A stretch of 64,000 nucleotides of DNA from JBKCUI01 sp052161625 (GTDB lineage Bacteria > Planctomycetota > Planctomycetia > Pirellulales > Pirellulaceae), in NCBI GenBank assembly GCA_052161625.1, contig CP197412.1. One strand, written 5' to 3'. Positions 1 through 8,980 of this stretch are shown here, one piece after another (position 1 is the stretch's first letter; each line of letters starts with the position of its first letter). The notes beneath the pieces are model-generated. The model did no database searches, was not told where the DNA came from, and saw only the letters and a list, made by a program, of their open reading frames with translations. The position numbers and the translations under genes were made by a program.

Positions 1-47
1 GTGCTTCGATCGCTGGCATCGCTCCCTCGTGAGCGGATTGGTCTGTC

Positions 48-2018
48 ATGTCAAAGCCAAAAAGAACTACCGATGCTACCCCTTCGTTTCTCAGCGGGGA
101 GCAGCGGATCAATAAACTCCTTGCCGCAGCCGGACTCGGTTCTCGTCGACAAGTCGACGAATTGATCACCGAGGGTCGCGTGGAAATCGACGGCCAAGTC
201 ATCTCGCAGGTAGGTGTCAAAGTCGATGCCGACAAATCGAAAATCCTCGTCGATGGCGAGCCCTTGAAGAGGCACCGCCCCGTCTACTATGCCGTCCACA
301 AACCAGCCGGCGTCCTGTGCACCAACAGCGATCCCGAAGGACGCCCTCGCGTGATCGATCTGGTGCCAGCCCAAGCCCGTTTGTTTCCTGTCGGCCGATT
401 GGACGCCTCGAGCACTGGACTGATTCTCCTGACCAACGATGGAGAGCTTGCACAGCGTTTGGCGCATCCAAAGCATTGCGTTCCCAAGACCTACTTCGTA
501 GTCGTGGCCGGACAAGTCGAAAAGGAGGCCATGCGAAGGCTTCAACGAGGTATCTATCTGGCTGAAGGGGTCGCGCGGGTCGACGGCGCCACCATTCGCA
601 AAGTGCGCAAAGGTTGCACCGAAATCGATATCACGCTGAGCGAAGGAAAGAACCGCGAGATCCGCCGCGTCCTGGCTCGTCTCGGACACAAAGTCGTCGT
701 CCTGCGGCGCACTTCGATCGGCCCCCTCAAACTGGCCGATATGCCCGAGGGTGCGTACCGACCCTTGCAAGACAAAGAAGTCGCAGCCCTATACCAAGCC
801 GTCGAAGAAATCAAAAAGGCTCGCAACCAAGACCGCCGGGAACGCAAGAAGCGAAACACCGAAAACGAACTGGCTCCCTCCTCCCCGCGATCTGGCAAAC
901 CACCTGCCGGTAATCCATCGAGACCACCTGTCTTCAACGAGGATGGTGGGGACTGGAATGAAGATGATGAATTCGAGGCGGATTCGATCATGGACACCCT
1001 TCCTCCCATGTCCAAGAATCCGTTCCGCACCGCCGACGATGAAGACGCGGAAGAGGAAGGGTTCGATGACGCCATTCTCGTCACCGACTTCAACGCTCCG
1101 GAAGTCTATTCCAATAAACGAGGCGCTGTCCTCTCGTACGACGATGAGGCAGGACTCAGTGAATTTGTCGAGGATGGCATCGAGGGATTGTTGGAATCCT
1201 CCGACGAGGATTCCGGTGATGAGACGGCGAGGCCCAAACGTCCTCGCGGAGGAAACGGAGGAAGAGGTTCCGACAGGCGACCCACCTCGAGAGGCCCCCG
1301 CGAACGATCCACCGGTGAACGATCCACCCGTGAAGGGGACTCCCCCTATCGCCGCAGTTCGGCAACGGCTGGCCGGGGAGCACCCCGCTACGGCCAACGT
1401 TCCCGCTCTTCCGATGGCCCTTCGGAAGGCTCCGCGGATGGCCGCGTAGATCGTCGACGCAAACCAGGACCGGGCACCGCAAGCCGCGGTGGACGAGGGC
1501 GTGGAGGACCCGGAGCGGAGGGCCGAAGCGCTTCGACCGGTAGCCCCTATTCCCCCCGGCCAAGCTCCGGTGCCAGCCGGCCCGAATACGGAGCCGGAGA
1601 TGACCGCCCCCAATTCGGTGGCGGTGGACGGCGACCACCCCGCAGCGGTGCACCTCGCAGCGGCGGAAGCTCCCCCTATGGAACCCGACGTAGCGCATCA
1701 GGAACAAGCGGTGAAGGCAGACCAGCCCGCGGACCAGGCGGTGGCGGCAGGCCAAGCAGCGGGGGCGGCAGGCCAAGCAGCAGTGGTGACAGACTAGGTG
1801 GTGACAGACCAAGCGGTGACAGGCCAAGCGGTGACAGGCCAGGCGGTGACAGGCCAGGCGGTGCCGGTAGACCCGGAAGGGGTGGCAAGCCAGGAAGCAG
1901 ACCGAGCAGACCGACCGGAAAACCGGGCGGAAAACGATTCGGCGGCGGCAGCGGCGGTCGAGGTGCATCGGGGGGACCTGGAGGAGGCAAATCCTTTAGC
2001 AAGAAGCGCCGCCCCTAA
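48..2018 (+). CDS. rluB: 23S rRNA pseudouridine synthase, RsuA/RluB family, with long disordered tail
   Basis: Predicted to isomerise a uridine in 23S rRNA to pseudouridine. An S4 RNA-binding domain spans about residues 18-65 and a PseudoU_synth_2 catalytic domain about 78-235. The catalytic motif reads VGRLDASSTG with the nucleophilic Asp at 119. The family is usually about 250-300 aa; this protein has 656. The extra 400 residues are an acidic segment (about 300-395) and then a Gly/Arg/Ser-rich, low-complexity tail ending in GGRGASGG-type sequence, which may be an extra RNA-binding or phase-separating tail. The start ATG at 48 comes just after a possible stop at 30-32 of an upstream gene. 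RluB is preferred over RsuA by the conserved context of the S4 and catalytic regions, but the target uridine is not proven. Confidence 0.9.
   Translation: MSKPKRTTDATPSFLSGEQRINKLLAAAGLGSRRQVDELITEGRVEIDGQVISQVGVKVDADKSKILVDGEPLKRHRPVYYAVHKPAGVLCTNSDPEGRPRVIDLVPAQARLFPVGRLDASSTGLILLTNDGELAQRLAHPKHCVPKTYFVVVAGQVEKEAMRRLQRGIYLAEGVARVDGATIRKVRKGCTEIDITLSEGKNREIRRVLARLGHKVVVLRRTSIGPLKLADMPEGAYRPLQDKEVAALYQAVEEIKKARNQDRRERKKRNTENELAPSSPRSGKPPAGNPSRPPVFNEDGGDWNEDDEFEADSIMDTLPPMSKNPFRTADDEDAEEEGFDDAILVTDFNAPEVYSNKRGAVLSYDDEAGLSEFVEDGIEGLLESSDEDSGDETARPKRPRGGNGGRGSDRRPTSRGPRERSTGERSTREGDSPYRRSSATAGRGAPRYGQRSRSSDGPSEGSADGRVDRRRKPGPGTASRGGRGRGGPGAEGRSASTGSPYSPRPSSGASRPEYGAGDDRPQFGGGGRRPPRSGAPRSGGSSPYGTRRSASGTSGEGRPARGPGGGGRPSSGGGRPSSSGDRLGGDRPSGDRPSGDRPGGDRPGGAGRPGRGGKPGSRPSRPTGKPGGKRFGGGSGGRGASGGPGGGKSFSKKRRP
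1792..1860 (+). repeat. 15-nt tandem repeat encoding Gly-Asp-Arg-Pro-Ser/Gly units
   Basis: Within the tail of the pseudouridine synthase gene the unit ggtgacaggccaagc is repeated about four to five times with few changes. It encodes consecutive GDRPS/GDRPG pentapeptides. Such exact repeats are prone to slippage, so tail length probably varies between strains. Confidence 0.75.
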
Positions 2019-2043
2019 GCCTTCTTTCCAAGAGGCCCCTGAT

Positions 2044-2085
2044 TCAAGGACGCCTGCTTGTCAAGGACGCCGGCTTTCAAGGAGG
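2044..2085. repeat. short 17-nt tandem repeat between convergent genes
   Basis: Two and a half copies of a unit beginning tcaaggacgcc lie at 2044, 2061 and 2078, across the 3' end of yidD and the gap to the pseudouridine synthase gene. No function is evident; no clear intrinsic terminator was seen here. Confidence 0.5.
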
Positions 2086-2298
2086 ATCGTATCCGCCGGG
2101 ATGAAAAGGGTGGCAGCGTCCGATGCGACGCAACCCTTTCCATATTCCCCGCAACGGTCCGTACTTTTGGATCGCTTCGATCATGTACTGCGAGCATGTC
2201 GGAGTAAATCGACAGGAGGGGCCCAGGAGCGGACTGATTCCACGTTGATAAAAACGAACCGCGGCGATGAGCGCGGTCGAAAGCCAACGTGTGATCAT
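2077..2298 (-). CDS. yidD: membrane protein insertion efficiency factor YidD
   Basis: Small (73 aa) membrane-associated protein that assists YidC/Sec insertion of inner membrane proteins. The family signature is plain: an amphipathic start (MITRWLSTALIAAVRFYQ), then SPLLGPSCRFTPTCSQY with its conserved cysteines and an HPFHPGGYDPP end. The start at 2298 is preferred to an upstream ATG because GGAG lies seven bases before it and because the length then fits the family. YidD genes are often next to rnpA and yidC; here it stands with unrelated genes and is convergent with the pseudouridine synthase gene. Confidence 0.92.
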   Translation of the reverse strand: MITRWLSTALIAAVRFYQRGISPLLGPSCRFTPTCSQYMIEAIQKYGPLRGIWKGLRRIGRCHPFHPGGYDPP

Positions 2299-2451
2299 GA
2301 TTCGACTCCGGTTTGCATCGCGATGGTACGGGAATCGCTCGATCAAGCCGTACCGATTTGACTGCAGACCCAGAGAAGGTACCCCAGCCAAATCACGAGA
2401 AGGACCGAGGCTGCTGCCAGGAGTGCTAGGTGTTGCGTTCGAGTCATCCGA

Positions 2452-2862
2452 TCAGCTCGCATCGCTAGAAAGTTCGAATCTCGGCTGAAAGGCGTCGTCG
2501 AAGTCGAATTGATCATCGAAGTCCTCTCGCCGATCCGATTTGCTTTTCCGCATCTCGCGAATCCGGATCAAGTTGTACACGATCTCGCCGAAGTCACTGG
2601 TGGAGTAGATACCCCAATTGTTCAGGACCGTCTTGGCCATGAAGCCATATTGATCGAGCGCGTATTCTTTGATGGCCTGACAAAGCTGCTGACCAGTGAG
2701 GTGATGGTCCTGGGGATTCTCGCTCCCTTCCTCTTTCGTCGCGGGGAGCTTCATCACCTTCTGAGCATAGGCGAGCCCTTCGCGGACGAATTGATACGCC
2801 TCCAAGTGATAGCGTTGATCCTTTTGCAGCAATTCGACGATCGCGAGGACTTGTTCATTCAC
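2452..2862 (-). CDS. conserved Minf_1886-type protein of Verrucomicrobia/Planctomycetes
   Basis: A 136-aa protein resembling the Minf_1886 family, known as restricted to planctomycetes and verrucomicrobia, with no known function. The body reads HLEAYQFVREGLAYAQKVM and then a segment with GQQLCQAIKEYALDQYG and a WGIYSTSDFGEIVYNLI core; the last 30 residues are acidic and probably disordered. The GTG at 2862 is preferred, since the frame extension to 2949 overlaps the upstream PSP1 gene. No signal peptide or membrane segment. Co-oriented with the upstream PSP1 gene and probably cotranscribed. Family assignment is from memory of the motif pattern. Confidence 0.75.
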   Translation of the reverse strand: MNEQVLAIVELLQKDQRYHLEAYQFVREGLAYAQKVMKLPATKEEGSENPQDHHLTGQQLCQAIKEYALDQYGFMAKTVLNNWGIYSTSDFGEIVYNLIRIREMRKSKSDRREDFDDQFDFDDAFQPRFELSSDAS

Positions 2863-2912
2863 GATGCATAACCTGAACTTCCATAAACGGGCGAAAGTGA
2901 CTTGTGGCGAAA

Positions 2913-3734
2913 TTAAAATTCTTGCCCACGCTTGAGCACGGTCAAGCACTCGGAGGCGGGAATCAGAAGACGGCGATTGTCTTCGGTTTGGATCAACAGC
3001 TGCTGGCTGAGAATCTCGACATTGAGAACCCGACTGCGGCCGTGGGGAGTGACGATCTCGCTACCAGCAGGAGGAATGGCAGCCGCCAGCTCCTCGTAGG
3101 TATCGTTTTCATAACGCAAACAGCATTTGAGCCTGCCGCATCGTCCCGAGATTTTATTGGGGTCCAAGGTCGCTTTTTGTAGCTTGGCCATGCGCATGGA
3201 AACCGGCGGCATCCCGTGAAGGTGGGTGTTGCAGCACACCGGTTTTCCACAATCACCGAAGTCAGCCAGCAGTTTCGCCTCGTCGCGCGCCCCGATCTGT
3301 CGCATTTCGATGCGAGTTTGGTACTCGCCGGAAAGGCGTTTGACCAGCTCTCGAAAATCGACGCGGTCCTCGGCCGTGTAGTAGATAATGATCTGCTCGC
3401 CACCGAAGATTCTCTCGACGTCCACGAGAGTCATCGGGAGTTTCATTTCCTGGATAAACCGTTTGCAAAGCTCGAAATCCTTGGAAATACGGCTCTCCAA
3501 GTGCCGGTAATCGTTTTCATCGGCAGGCGTCGAGTCCCGCTGGATGCTTCCCGAAGGTGGATCCTTCATCTGAGCGATGACCCGTTCCGTCGCCTCGCAA
3601 AGGACTTCGCCCCGTTCAAGCCCTCGATTGGTGCGTGCGATTACCATTCTGCCGCGAGGATGCTCGCTCTTCGAGCTCATCACGAACAGCGTTCTCATAC
3701 GACCGCATCGAACAACAAAACGTGACATGGACAC
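2913..3734 (-). CDS. PSP1 domain protein (RicT/YaaT-like)
   Basis: A 273-aa cytosolic protein with the PSP1 C-terminal conserved region. The start resembles family members (VVRCGRMRTL ... RGLERGEVLCEATE), and the core has the diagnostic cysteine clusters GDCGKPVCC and CGRLKCCLRYE, which in Bacillus RicT help bind Fe-S clusters in the RicAFT complex that influences RNase Y processing. The rest of that complex is not seen here. A start at the third codon (MSRF) is equally possible. The gene is divergent from the FGE-like gene at 3917, and the 180-bp gap must hold promoters for both. Confidence 0.88.
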   Translation of the reverse strand: MSMSRFVVRCGRMRTLFVMSSKSEHPRGRMVIARTNRGLERGEVLCEATERVIAQMKDPPSGSIQRDSTPADENDYRHLESRISKDFELCKRFIQEMKLPMTLVDVERIFGGEQIIIYYTAEDRVDFRELVKRLSGEYQTRIEMRQIGARDEAKLLADFGDCGKPVCCNTHLHGMPPVSMRMAKLQKATLDPNKISGRCGRLKCCLRYENDTYEELAAAIPPAGSEIVTPHGRSRVLNVEILSQQLLIQTEDNRRLLIPASECLTVLKRGQEF

Positions 3735-3916
3735 CTGGAAAAGGAGGTTGGGAGGAGACGATCAAGGCTCGGGGAGTGATCGATTGTACCCAATCGATCC
3801 CGACTGGGTGTAGACGAAACATCCAGGGAAACACTTCGTCGTTGATCATTCCTGCCCCGCGAGTTACCCTAGGAGGTTCGTTGCAGCGAGTCTTTCCCCA
3901 TAGGCAAAGCAATTCC

Positions 3917-5098
3917 ATGAATAAATTGACGGCAACTCTGTTTGCATCCCTCGCCTTGGCCTGTTCGATCTCCCGGGCCGAGACACCTTCTGCCGATGCC
4001 ACCCTCGGCGTCAGCAAGACCAAACCGGCCTCGGGGCCTTTTGTCGAATTCGAGGGCGTTTTCTTGGTCCCCTACACGCACACCATCGAACGAACCAATA
4101 TCTCGTTCGAGATGATCCCCATCCCAGGCGGAGAAGTGACCGTTGGATCTCCGGCCGCGGAAGAAGGCCGAACCGAAGACGAAGGTCCCCAATTCACCGT
4201 TCAAATTCCTCCGTTTTGGATGGCCAAAACCGAACTGACTTGGGGTGAGTACAAAACCTTCATGCGGAACTACGATCTGTTCAAGCGGCTTCGATCGGAC
4301 AACATCCGGCTCGTCGACGAATCGAACAAAGCCGATGCGGTCACGGTTCCTACCCCTCTCTACGACCCGAGCCACACGTACGAACACGGAGAAGATAACC
4401 AGCAGCCCGCAGTCACCATGACCCAGTTCGCCGCAAAGCAATACACCAAGTGGCTCAGCGGCATCACCAAAGTCCAATACCGACTCCCTACCGAAGTCGA
4501 ATGGGAGTACGCCGCCCGCGCCGGTTCGAAGACCGCCTACGCGTTCGGAGACGATCCAGCGGAACTCGAGAAATACGCAACCTTTAGCGATAACGCATCG
4601 AACGGTGCATCGAAGGTCGGTACGAAATTGCCGAACCCATTCGGCTTGCACGATATGCACGGGAACGTCTGGGAATGGACCATCGATCAGTTCACGCCCG
4701 ATGGATACGGCGATCGCGGCGGTAAGAAACTTTCCTGGCAGGACGCTATCGGTTGGCCAACCCAGCCGGACTCGCGAGCCGCCCGTGGGGGTGGATGGGA
4801 AGATGCAGCCGATCGACTCCGTTCCGCAGCCCGATTAGGGTCCGTCGACGAAGATTGGAAATCGGAAGATCCAAACGTTCCGCTGAGCCCATGGTGGTAC
4901 ACCAGCGATCCAGCTCGCATGGTGGGTATGCGTTTGGTCCGCTCTGCAAAGGATCTCCCCAAAGACGTAATCGGTCGGTTCTGGGACGCGGACAACGAAG
5001 GTATCGACGAAGACGTACAGTTCCGGCTTCGAGAAGGACGCGGTGCTATCGGTCTGCCCGTACCAGAACTCATTCCCGAGTTCCAGAAGAGGCAGTAA
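3917..5098 (+). CDS. secreted FGE/SUMF1-like (formylglycine-generating enzyme superfamily) protein
   Basis: A 393-aa exported protein. Residues 1-20 form a signal peptide (MNKLTATLFASLALACSISRA). The FGE-sulfatase fold follows with landmarks IPGGEVTVGSP, PPFWMAKTELTWGEYKTFM, YRLPTEVEWEYAARAG, GLHDMHGNVWEWT, AARGGGWEDAADRLRSAARLG and GMRLVRSA. The mature protein has no cysteines of the kind used by true formylglycine-generating enzymes, so it is probably not a sulfatase activator; planctomycetes have many such paralogues, some with binding roles. The ATG at 3917 is chosen because it gives a clean signal peptide; the open frame continues upstream without coding character. It is followed after 3 bases by the UbiA-type gene. 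Confidence 0.88.
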   Translation: MNKLTATLFASLALACSISRAETPSADATLGVSKTKPASGPFVEFEGVFLVPYTHTIERTNISFEMIPIPGGEVTVGSPAAEEGRTEDEGPQFTVQIPPFWMAKTELTWGEYKTFMRNYDLFKRLRSDNIRLVDESNKADAVTVPTPLYDPSHTYEHGEDNQQPAVTMTQFAAKQYTKWLSGITKVQYRLPTEVEWEYAARAGSKTAYAFGDDPAELEKYATFSDNASNGASKVGTKLPNPFGLHDMHGNVWEWTIDQFTPDGYGDRGGKKLSWQDAIGWPTQPDSRAARGGGWEDAADRLRSAARLGSVDEDWKSEDPNVPLSPWWYTSDPARMVGMRLVRSAKDLPKDVIGRFWDADNEGIDEDVQFRLREGRGAIGLPVPELIPEFQKRQ

Positions 5099-5101
5099 CG
5101 C

Positions 5102-6094
5102 ATGGCTCGGTTTCGCGACTGGGCACAGCTCGTTCGCATTCCTAATACCTTGACCGCTAGCGCCGACGCGCTAGCGGGATTCTCCATTGTCGCCGGCGTC
5201 TGGCAATGGTCCGATACACCACGTCTGATCTTGATCTCCCTCGCCTCGATCGCGCTCTACTGGTCGGGGATGGTCCTGAATGATGTCAACGACATCGCAA
5301 AGGACAAACACGAGGGACGGAAGGGTCCTTTGGTCGACGACCGGATTTCGTGGAGCACGGCTCGGAAAGTGGGATGGGGTCTTCTGATGACTGGGATCCT
5401 TCTGGCGACCGCATCCGGATTCATAACAACAGGATGGACCGAAGAGAAGGGCAACCTTTCCGAACCATGGCGTGCGCTCTACCCAGCTGTGGGTTCAGTC
5501 CTCTTGGCGATTTGCATCGTGCTTTACGATAGCCCTTGCAAGAGCACCTTCCTCGGTCCTTGGATCATGGGTCTCTGCCGCGCATGCAATTTTGTTATGG
5601 GAATGGCCTTGGGTTGCACCATCGTACCGTCGTCAACCGTCGCTCTTTCGTTGCTTGGCCACGCCGCTTGGATGCTCCCCCTCGGACACGGTGTGTTTGT
5701 CGTGGGGCTGACCTTGGCAGCTCGAAAGGAAGCGAAGCTTTTTCAATCCAAGCCTCTTTTGGCAGCCAGTTGGTCTTTGAGCGTACTGGGCCTTGTGCTT
5801 CTCGCCATCGCGCCTTGGATGGTCGATTCAAGAACTTTTTTGCGGCTGGAGCCGGCGACCGGGTTTCCGATCTTGATCGCACTCCTCGCTGCCCCTTGGT
5901 TTTTAAGAGCCGTGCGATCGGTGCAAGCCGGGACTGTTCCGTCGTTGGTGGCTGCGATCAAACAAGCGATCCTTACGATCCTGTTTTTGGATGCAGCCAT
6001 CGCGCTCCAATTCGCAGGCAACTCCGCCGGCTTGCTCGTCTGCTCCCTGGCCATCCCCACCTTCGCCCTCGGTCGCTGGTTCCGCATGACCTAG
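5102..6094 (+). CDS. UbiA-family prenyltransferase, EboC-like
   Basis: A 330-aa polytopic membrane protein with about eight hydrophobic segments. The Mg-diphosphate binding motif NDVNDIAKDKHEGRKGPL fits the NDxxDxxxD pattern. The second region reads YDSPCKSTFLGPWIMGLCRACN, in which MGLCRxxN matches the EboC branch of UbiA proteins rather than the classical second DxxxD motif. EboC works in cyanobacterial and other bacterial ebo clusters with EboA, B, D, E and F, none of which is visible here. The substrate is unknown. It follows the FGE-like gene with a 3-base gap and is likely cotranscribed. Confidence 0.85.
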   Translation: MARFRDWAQLVRIPNTLTASADALAGFSIVAGVWQWSDTPRLILISLASIALYWSGMVLNDVNDIAKDKHEGRKGPLVDDRISWSTARKVGWGLLMTGILLATASGFITTGWTEEKGNLSEPWRALYPAVGSVLLAICIVLYDSPCKSTFLGPWIMGLCRACNFVMGMALGCTIVPSSTVALSLLGHAAWMLPLGHGVFVVGLTLAARKEAKLFQSKPLLAASWSLSVLGLVLLAIAPWMVDSRTFLRLEPATGFPILIALLAAPWFLRAVRSVQAGTVPSLVAAIKQAILTILFLDAAIALQFAGNSAGLLVCSLAIPTFALGRWFRMT

Positions 6095-6129
6095 CCCCTA
6101 TGGTTGAACCTGTCTCAGACCGAGATTCC

Positions 6130-6945
6130 TTAGGCGCTCAAAACCAGTCCGCTCGGCTTGGCCCTGCGCGCCTTAATACGAATATAGGGCGGTACAAAGC
6201 GAGCTCGATGAGCGGCCGTATCAAGTGCCGCCGATGGATTCGCATGCTCCGGTTCCGATAGGTCCTCGATATGCATTCCGCTGCGACAGATCCCTCCCAG
6301 AATCGACTCCAAGGAGTGCGCGTATTCTTGGGAGTGGGATTCGCGCAGCGAGCTGCTTTGCCCCGGCTCCACCTTCTTCGCGATGGCGCCCACCTCGGTT
6401 TCGACCCAGTAACGGCCCCGATCGGTCGACAGAGACGTCTGCAAATTGAACGGACTCTTGTGCTGAGAGATGTAGAGACCTCCTCCTCGAAGAACCCTCG
6501 CTACCTCCAGAAAGACCGAGCGAATGTCCTGCACATAGCAAGTGCTCACGGGATGAACGACGAGATCGAACTCGTTATCGCGCAGCATCGGCATCGACAC
6601 CATCGACCCTGGAATCAGCCGGACATCGAAGCGGTGGCGATGGCACACGACCCGATCGAGTTCCAACATACCGTCGCTGATATCGACCACGGTAACCTTG
6701 GCCCCTGCCGCTGCGTACAATGCACTATGTCGACCGCCCCCCGCGGCGAGACATAAAACATTCCATCCTTGTATTGATCCTCCCAACCAGCCCCTTCCAT
6801 CGACGACGGACAAAGGATTAGCAAGCTCCTCATCGCGTACCGGAGTAGCCAGGACATGTCCGGCGCGCGCCATGCGATTGTAGGCTTCCGCGTTGATCGA
6901 CTCCGCTTCGGTGCGTCGATTGGTTTCTTCGAACGAAAGGCTCAC
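6130..6945 (-). CDS. class I SAM-dependent methyltransferase
   Basis: A 271-aa cytosolic methyltransferase. Motif I reads NVLCLAAGGGRHSALYAAAG (from about residue 62), followed by VTVVDIS with the acidic ribose-binding residue and a DLVVHPVSTCYV motif IV. The fold fits the Methyltransf_11 group acting on small molecules; the substrate is unknown. The start is placed at a GTG at 6945 that overlaps the TGA stop of the kinase gene (GTGA), giving translational coupling. A longer frame from 7038 would run inside the kinase gene. This coupling suggests the kinase and methyltransferase are produced together. Confidence 0.85.
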   Translation of the reverse strand: MSLSFEETNRRTEAESINAEAYNRMARAGHVLATPVRDEELANPLSVVDGRGWLGGSIQGWNVLCLAAGGGRHSALYAAAGAKVTVVDISDGMLELDRVVCHRHRFDVRLIPGSMVSMPMLRDNEFDLVVHPVSTCYVQDIRSVFLEVARVLRGGGLYISQHKSPFNLQTSLSTDRGRYWVETEVGAIAKKVEPGQSSSLRESHSQEYAHSLESILGGICRSGMHIEDLSEPEHANPSAALDTAAHRARFVPPYIRIKARRAKPSGLVLSA

Positions 6946-7832
6946 GGCGACAGCTTCACCTGGCGGAGCTGCCGAAGCATGGTCTCCATGTCGGGGGTCC
7001 GCTGATCCACATTCGCCTTGATGGCGTTCATCACACAACTGGCCAAGGTCTTGTCCAAGTCAGGTTTCCATTCGGTGATTTCAATAGGTGGAGCCGTATC
7101 GTGTTGCAACGCCGCTTTGCCCGATGTGTCGGTCGTGTTCCAAGGCAGTTCAAATGTGATCAGCTGGTAGCAAGTGACACCGAAGGAAAAGATATCGACC
7201 CGTTTATCGGTCGCTCGCCGGCGCACGATCTCGGGGGCCATGTAAAGAGGAGTGCCGGTTCGATTACCGGGCACCATGAATGGTTTGGTGGCAGGAAGTG
7301 TCAGCCCGAAGTCGATCAGTTTGACGGTTTGGATATCGTTCGAACAGATGTAATTGCGAGGGCAAATGTCGCGGTGAATGAATTCCTTCTTGTGCACGTA
7401 GTCGAGGGCCTCTGCCATTTGCAGCATCAGATTCAGCCGCTTGCCCCGAAGCGATTCCTCCATCTTCTCTAGCACCAGGACTTGCAAGCCCGGACCGTCG
7501 ACATATTCCATCACGATATAGGGCTGCCCCTTGGTCGTTAACCCAAACTCCAATGTCTTGGCGATGTTGGGGTGAACCATTTGCGAGCCGATCTGGCCTT
7601 CGGACGGTTTGTTCAAGCCCTTGAAGCGACTTTCAAAGAAGTCCACCTTGTCGATATCGCAGAGCTTGACACCGACGATGCGATTGTCGAAGTAGCGGTC
7701 TTTCGCGACGAAGAAATTGCTCATCGTGCCCGATACGGCGGACCGGATCCGTTCGAAGCGATCCCCTACGTCCACTCGTTTGCTCGATGCTGCTGCCTCG
7801 TTCTTTTTAAACAGCTTGTCGAAGAATCCCAT
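6942..7832 (-). CDS. Hanks-type Ser/Thr protein kinase, soluble
   Basis: A 296-aa kinase that is almost only a kinase domain. The ATP-binding Lys is probably K56 (VGVKLCDID); the catalytic loop HRDICPRN is at 153-160, DFG at 174-176 and APE at 199-201, so the catalytic residues are intact. The Gly-rich loop is degenerate. No membrane segment or sensory domain follows, unlike many planctomycete kinases. The start at 7832 (MGFFDKLFKKN) is favoured over the upstream frame, which has no family likeness. Translationally coupled to the methyltransferase downstream; its substrates are unknown. Confidence 0.92.
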   Translation of the reverse strand: MGFFDKLFKKNEAAASSKRVDVGDRFERIRSAVSGTMSNFFVAKDRYFDNRIVGVKLCDIDKVDFFESRFKGLNKPSEGQIGSQMVHPNIAKTLEFGLTTKGQPYIVMEYVDGPGLQVLVLEKMEESLRGKRLNLMLQMAEALDYVHKKEFIHRDICPRNYICSNDIQTVKLIDFGLTLPATKPFMVPGNRTGTPLYMAPEIVRRRATDKRVDIFSFGVTCYQLITFELPWNTTDTSGKAALQHDTAPPIEITEWKPDLDKTLASCVMNAIKANVDQRTPDMETMLRQLRQVKLSP

Positions 7833-7963
7833 AGGTATTGTTGAAGATGACGAGTAGTGCGAATCCGCGAGAAGAAGGACGAGACGAGCGGGTATGGCCA
7901 ACATCGCAGCGCAGCCTTCCGAGGTGCTCTGCTGAAACCGATTCCAGTATAGCTCGCTCCCTA

Positions 7964-8743
7964 TCAATCTGAATGGATATCAGTCCATTTGCCTTGGATC
8001 CAGCGCTGCTGTGGACGAAACCTCCCTTTGTAACTGAGATGGCGATTGGCGGCGACGTACATACCCAAGTAGACAAACTGTCTTTGCGTACGTTTACAGA
8101 ATTCAATTTGTTTTAAGATCGCATAGGTCCCCAACGAAAGCTTGGTGTGCTCGGGCTCAAAATAGGTATAAACGGCCGAGACGGAATCTTTGCCACAATC
8201 GATCACGGAGATAGCAATCAAATTCCCGTCCAATCGGAATTGCATCTCGAGGGTATGTTCGCAGCAACTCTCCACAAGGAAACTTTCGTAATCGTCCAGC
8301 GCGTAAGGATTGTCGTCGGTCGCAAGATCCCGCTCTCTTCGATGCCGATTGAAGAGCGCTAACTTCTCTGGGGTCGTGCTAGCCGGCGTCAACGCGACTT
8401 CCAATGTTTTGTCCCCCCGATTGCGGATTCGGCGCCAGGAATCCGTCCACTCAAATCGGTTCACATCCACGCGGGACGGTTCGCAAGCTGAGCATTCTGC
8501 GCAAGCTGCATGGTAGAGAAATACACCCGCTCGGCGCATTCCCGCCGCGAGCAGGGCATCCAGTTGTTCGGGCGTTACCCGCTGCCGAGGCAATACAAGC
8601 GGCAAATTGGCTTGGCGATCGGGCAAGTAGGAGCAGGAATGGACGTTGGCGATCACCGAGGCGATCGGAACATCGCTCGGCACCGGCCCTCGATCCAACA
8701 GGGAGGGGGGAGCCGGGCGGTTCAAGCTGTCCGATGATTCCAT
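7964..8743 (-). CDS. bacterial N-end-rule aminoacyl-tRNA-protein transferase (ATE/Bpt family)
   Basis: A 259-aa protein of the arginyl/leucyl-tRNA-protein transferase family, which adds Leu or Arg to proteins with destabilising N-terminal residues and so marks them for ClpAP. The N-terminal part carries the conserved cysteines CSYLPDRQANLPL and YHAACAECSACEPSRV; the C-terminal GNAT-like part has FEPEHTKLSLGTYAILKQIEFC, YLGMYV and YKGRFRPQ. The ATG at 8743 follows a purine-rich GGGGAGAAAAAGG; the frame upstream to 8932 is not family-like. It precedes the kinase gene on the same strand with a 130-base gap. Confidence 0.9.
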   Translation of the reverse strand: MESSDSLNRPAPPSLLDRGPVPSDVPIASVIANVHSCSYLPDRQANLPLVLPRQRVTPEQLDALLAAGMRRAGVFLYHAACAECSACEPSRVDVNRFEWTDSWRRIRNRGDKTLEVALTPASTTPEKLALFNRHRRERDLATDDNPYALDDYESFLVESCCEHTLEMQFRLDGNLIAISVIDCGKDSVSAVYTYFEPEHTKLSLGTYAILKQIEFCKRTQRQFVYLGMYVAANRHLSYKGRFRPQQRWIQGKWTDIHSD

Positions 8744-8974
8744 CCCTTTTTCTCCCCACAAGTTTCCAGGTCCGCCCCCCGAAGCACGACAGTTTCTCCG
8801 AAGCACTACACGGCTTGAACGGCTCCCGTATGAATGGACGAGCTGCGGAGAATTGGCAGGGGCCAAAGAATTGGTAGGGAGATTGTGAAGAAAATTCCAA
8901 TCGAGGTCTACTCTCGCTTCGGTTATTTGCAAACACTTCTAAGACGGCTTGCTTCGCGAAAATGAGTTCGATGT

Positions 8975-8980
8975 TATACT
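8975..8980 (+). promoter_or_regulatory. possible -10 box upstream of the UvrB/C-motif gene
   Basis: TATACT stands in the divergent gap between the aminoacyltransferase gene and the UvrB/C-motif gene. No good -35 element is visible. If used, transcription starts near 8987, so the frame start at 8962 could not be used. Confidence 0.3.

Noticed and set aside
51..1968. Several long frames antisense to the pseudouridine synthase gene
   Set aside because: Shadows of a G/C-rich coding gene; the sense frame has the S4 and catalytic motifs.
3917..5098. A true sulfatase-activating formylglycine-generating enzyme
   Set aside because: The cysteines needed for catalysis are missing and no sulfatase gene is nearby.
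5102..6094. An ebo gene cluster
   Set aside because: The UbiA protein is EboC-like, but no EboA, B, D, E or F homologue is beside it.
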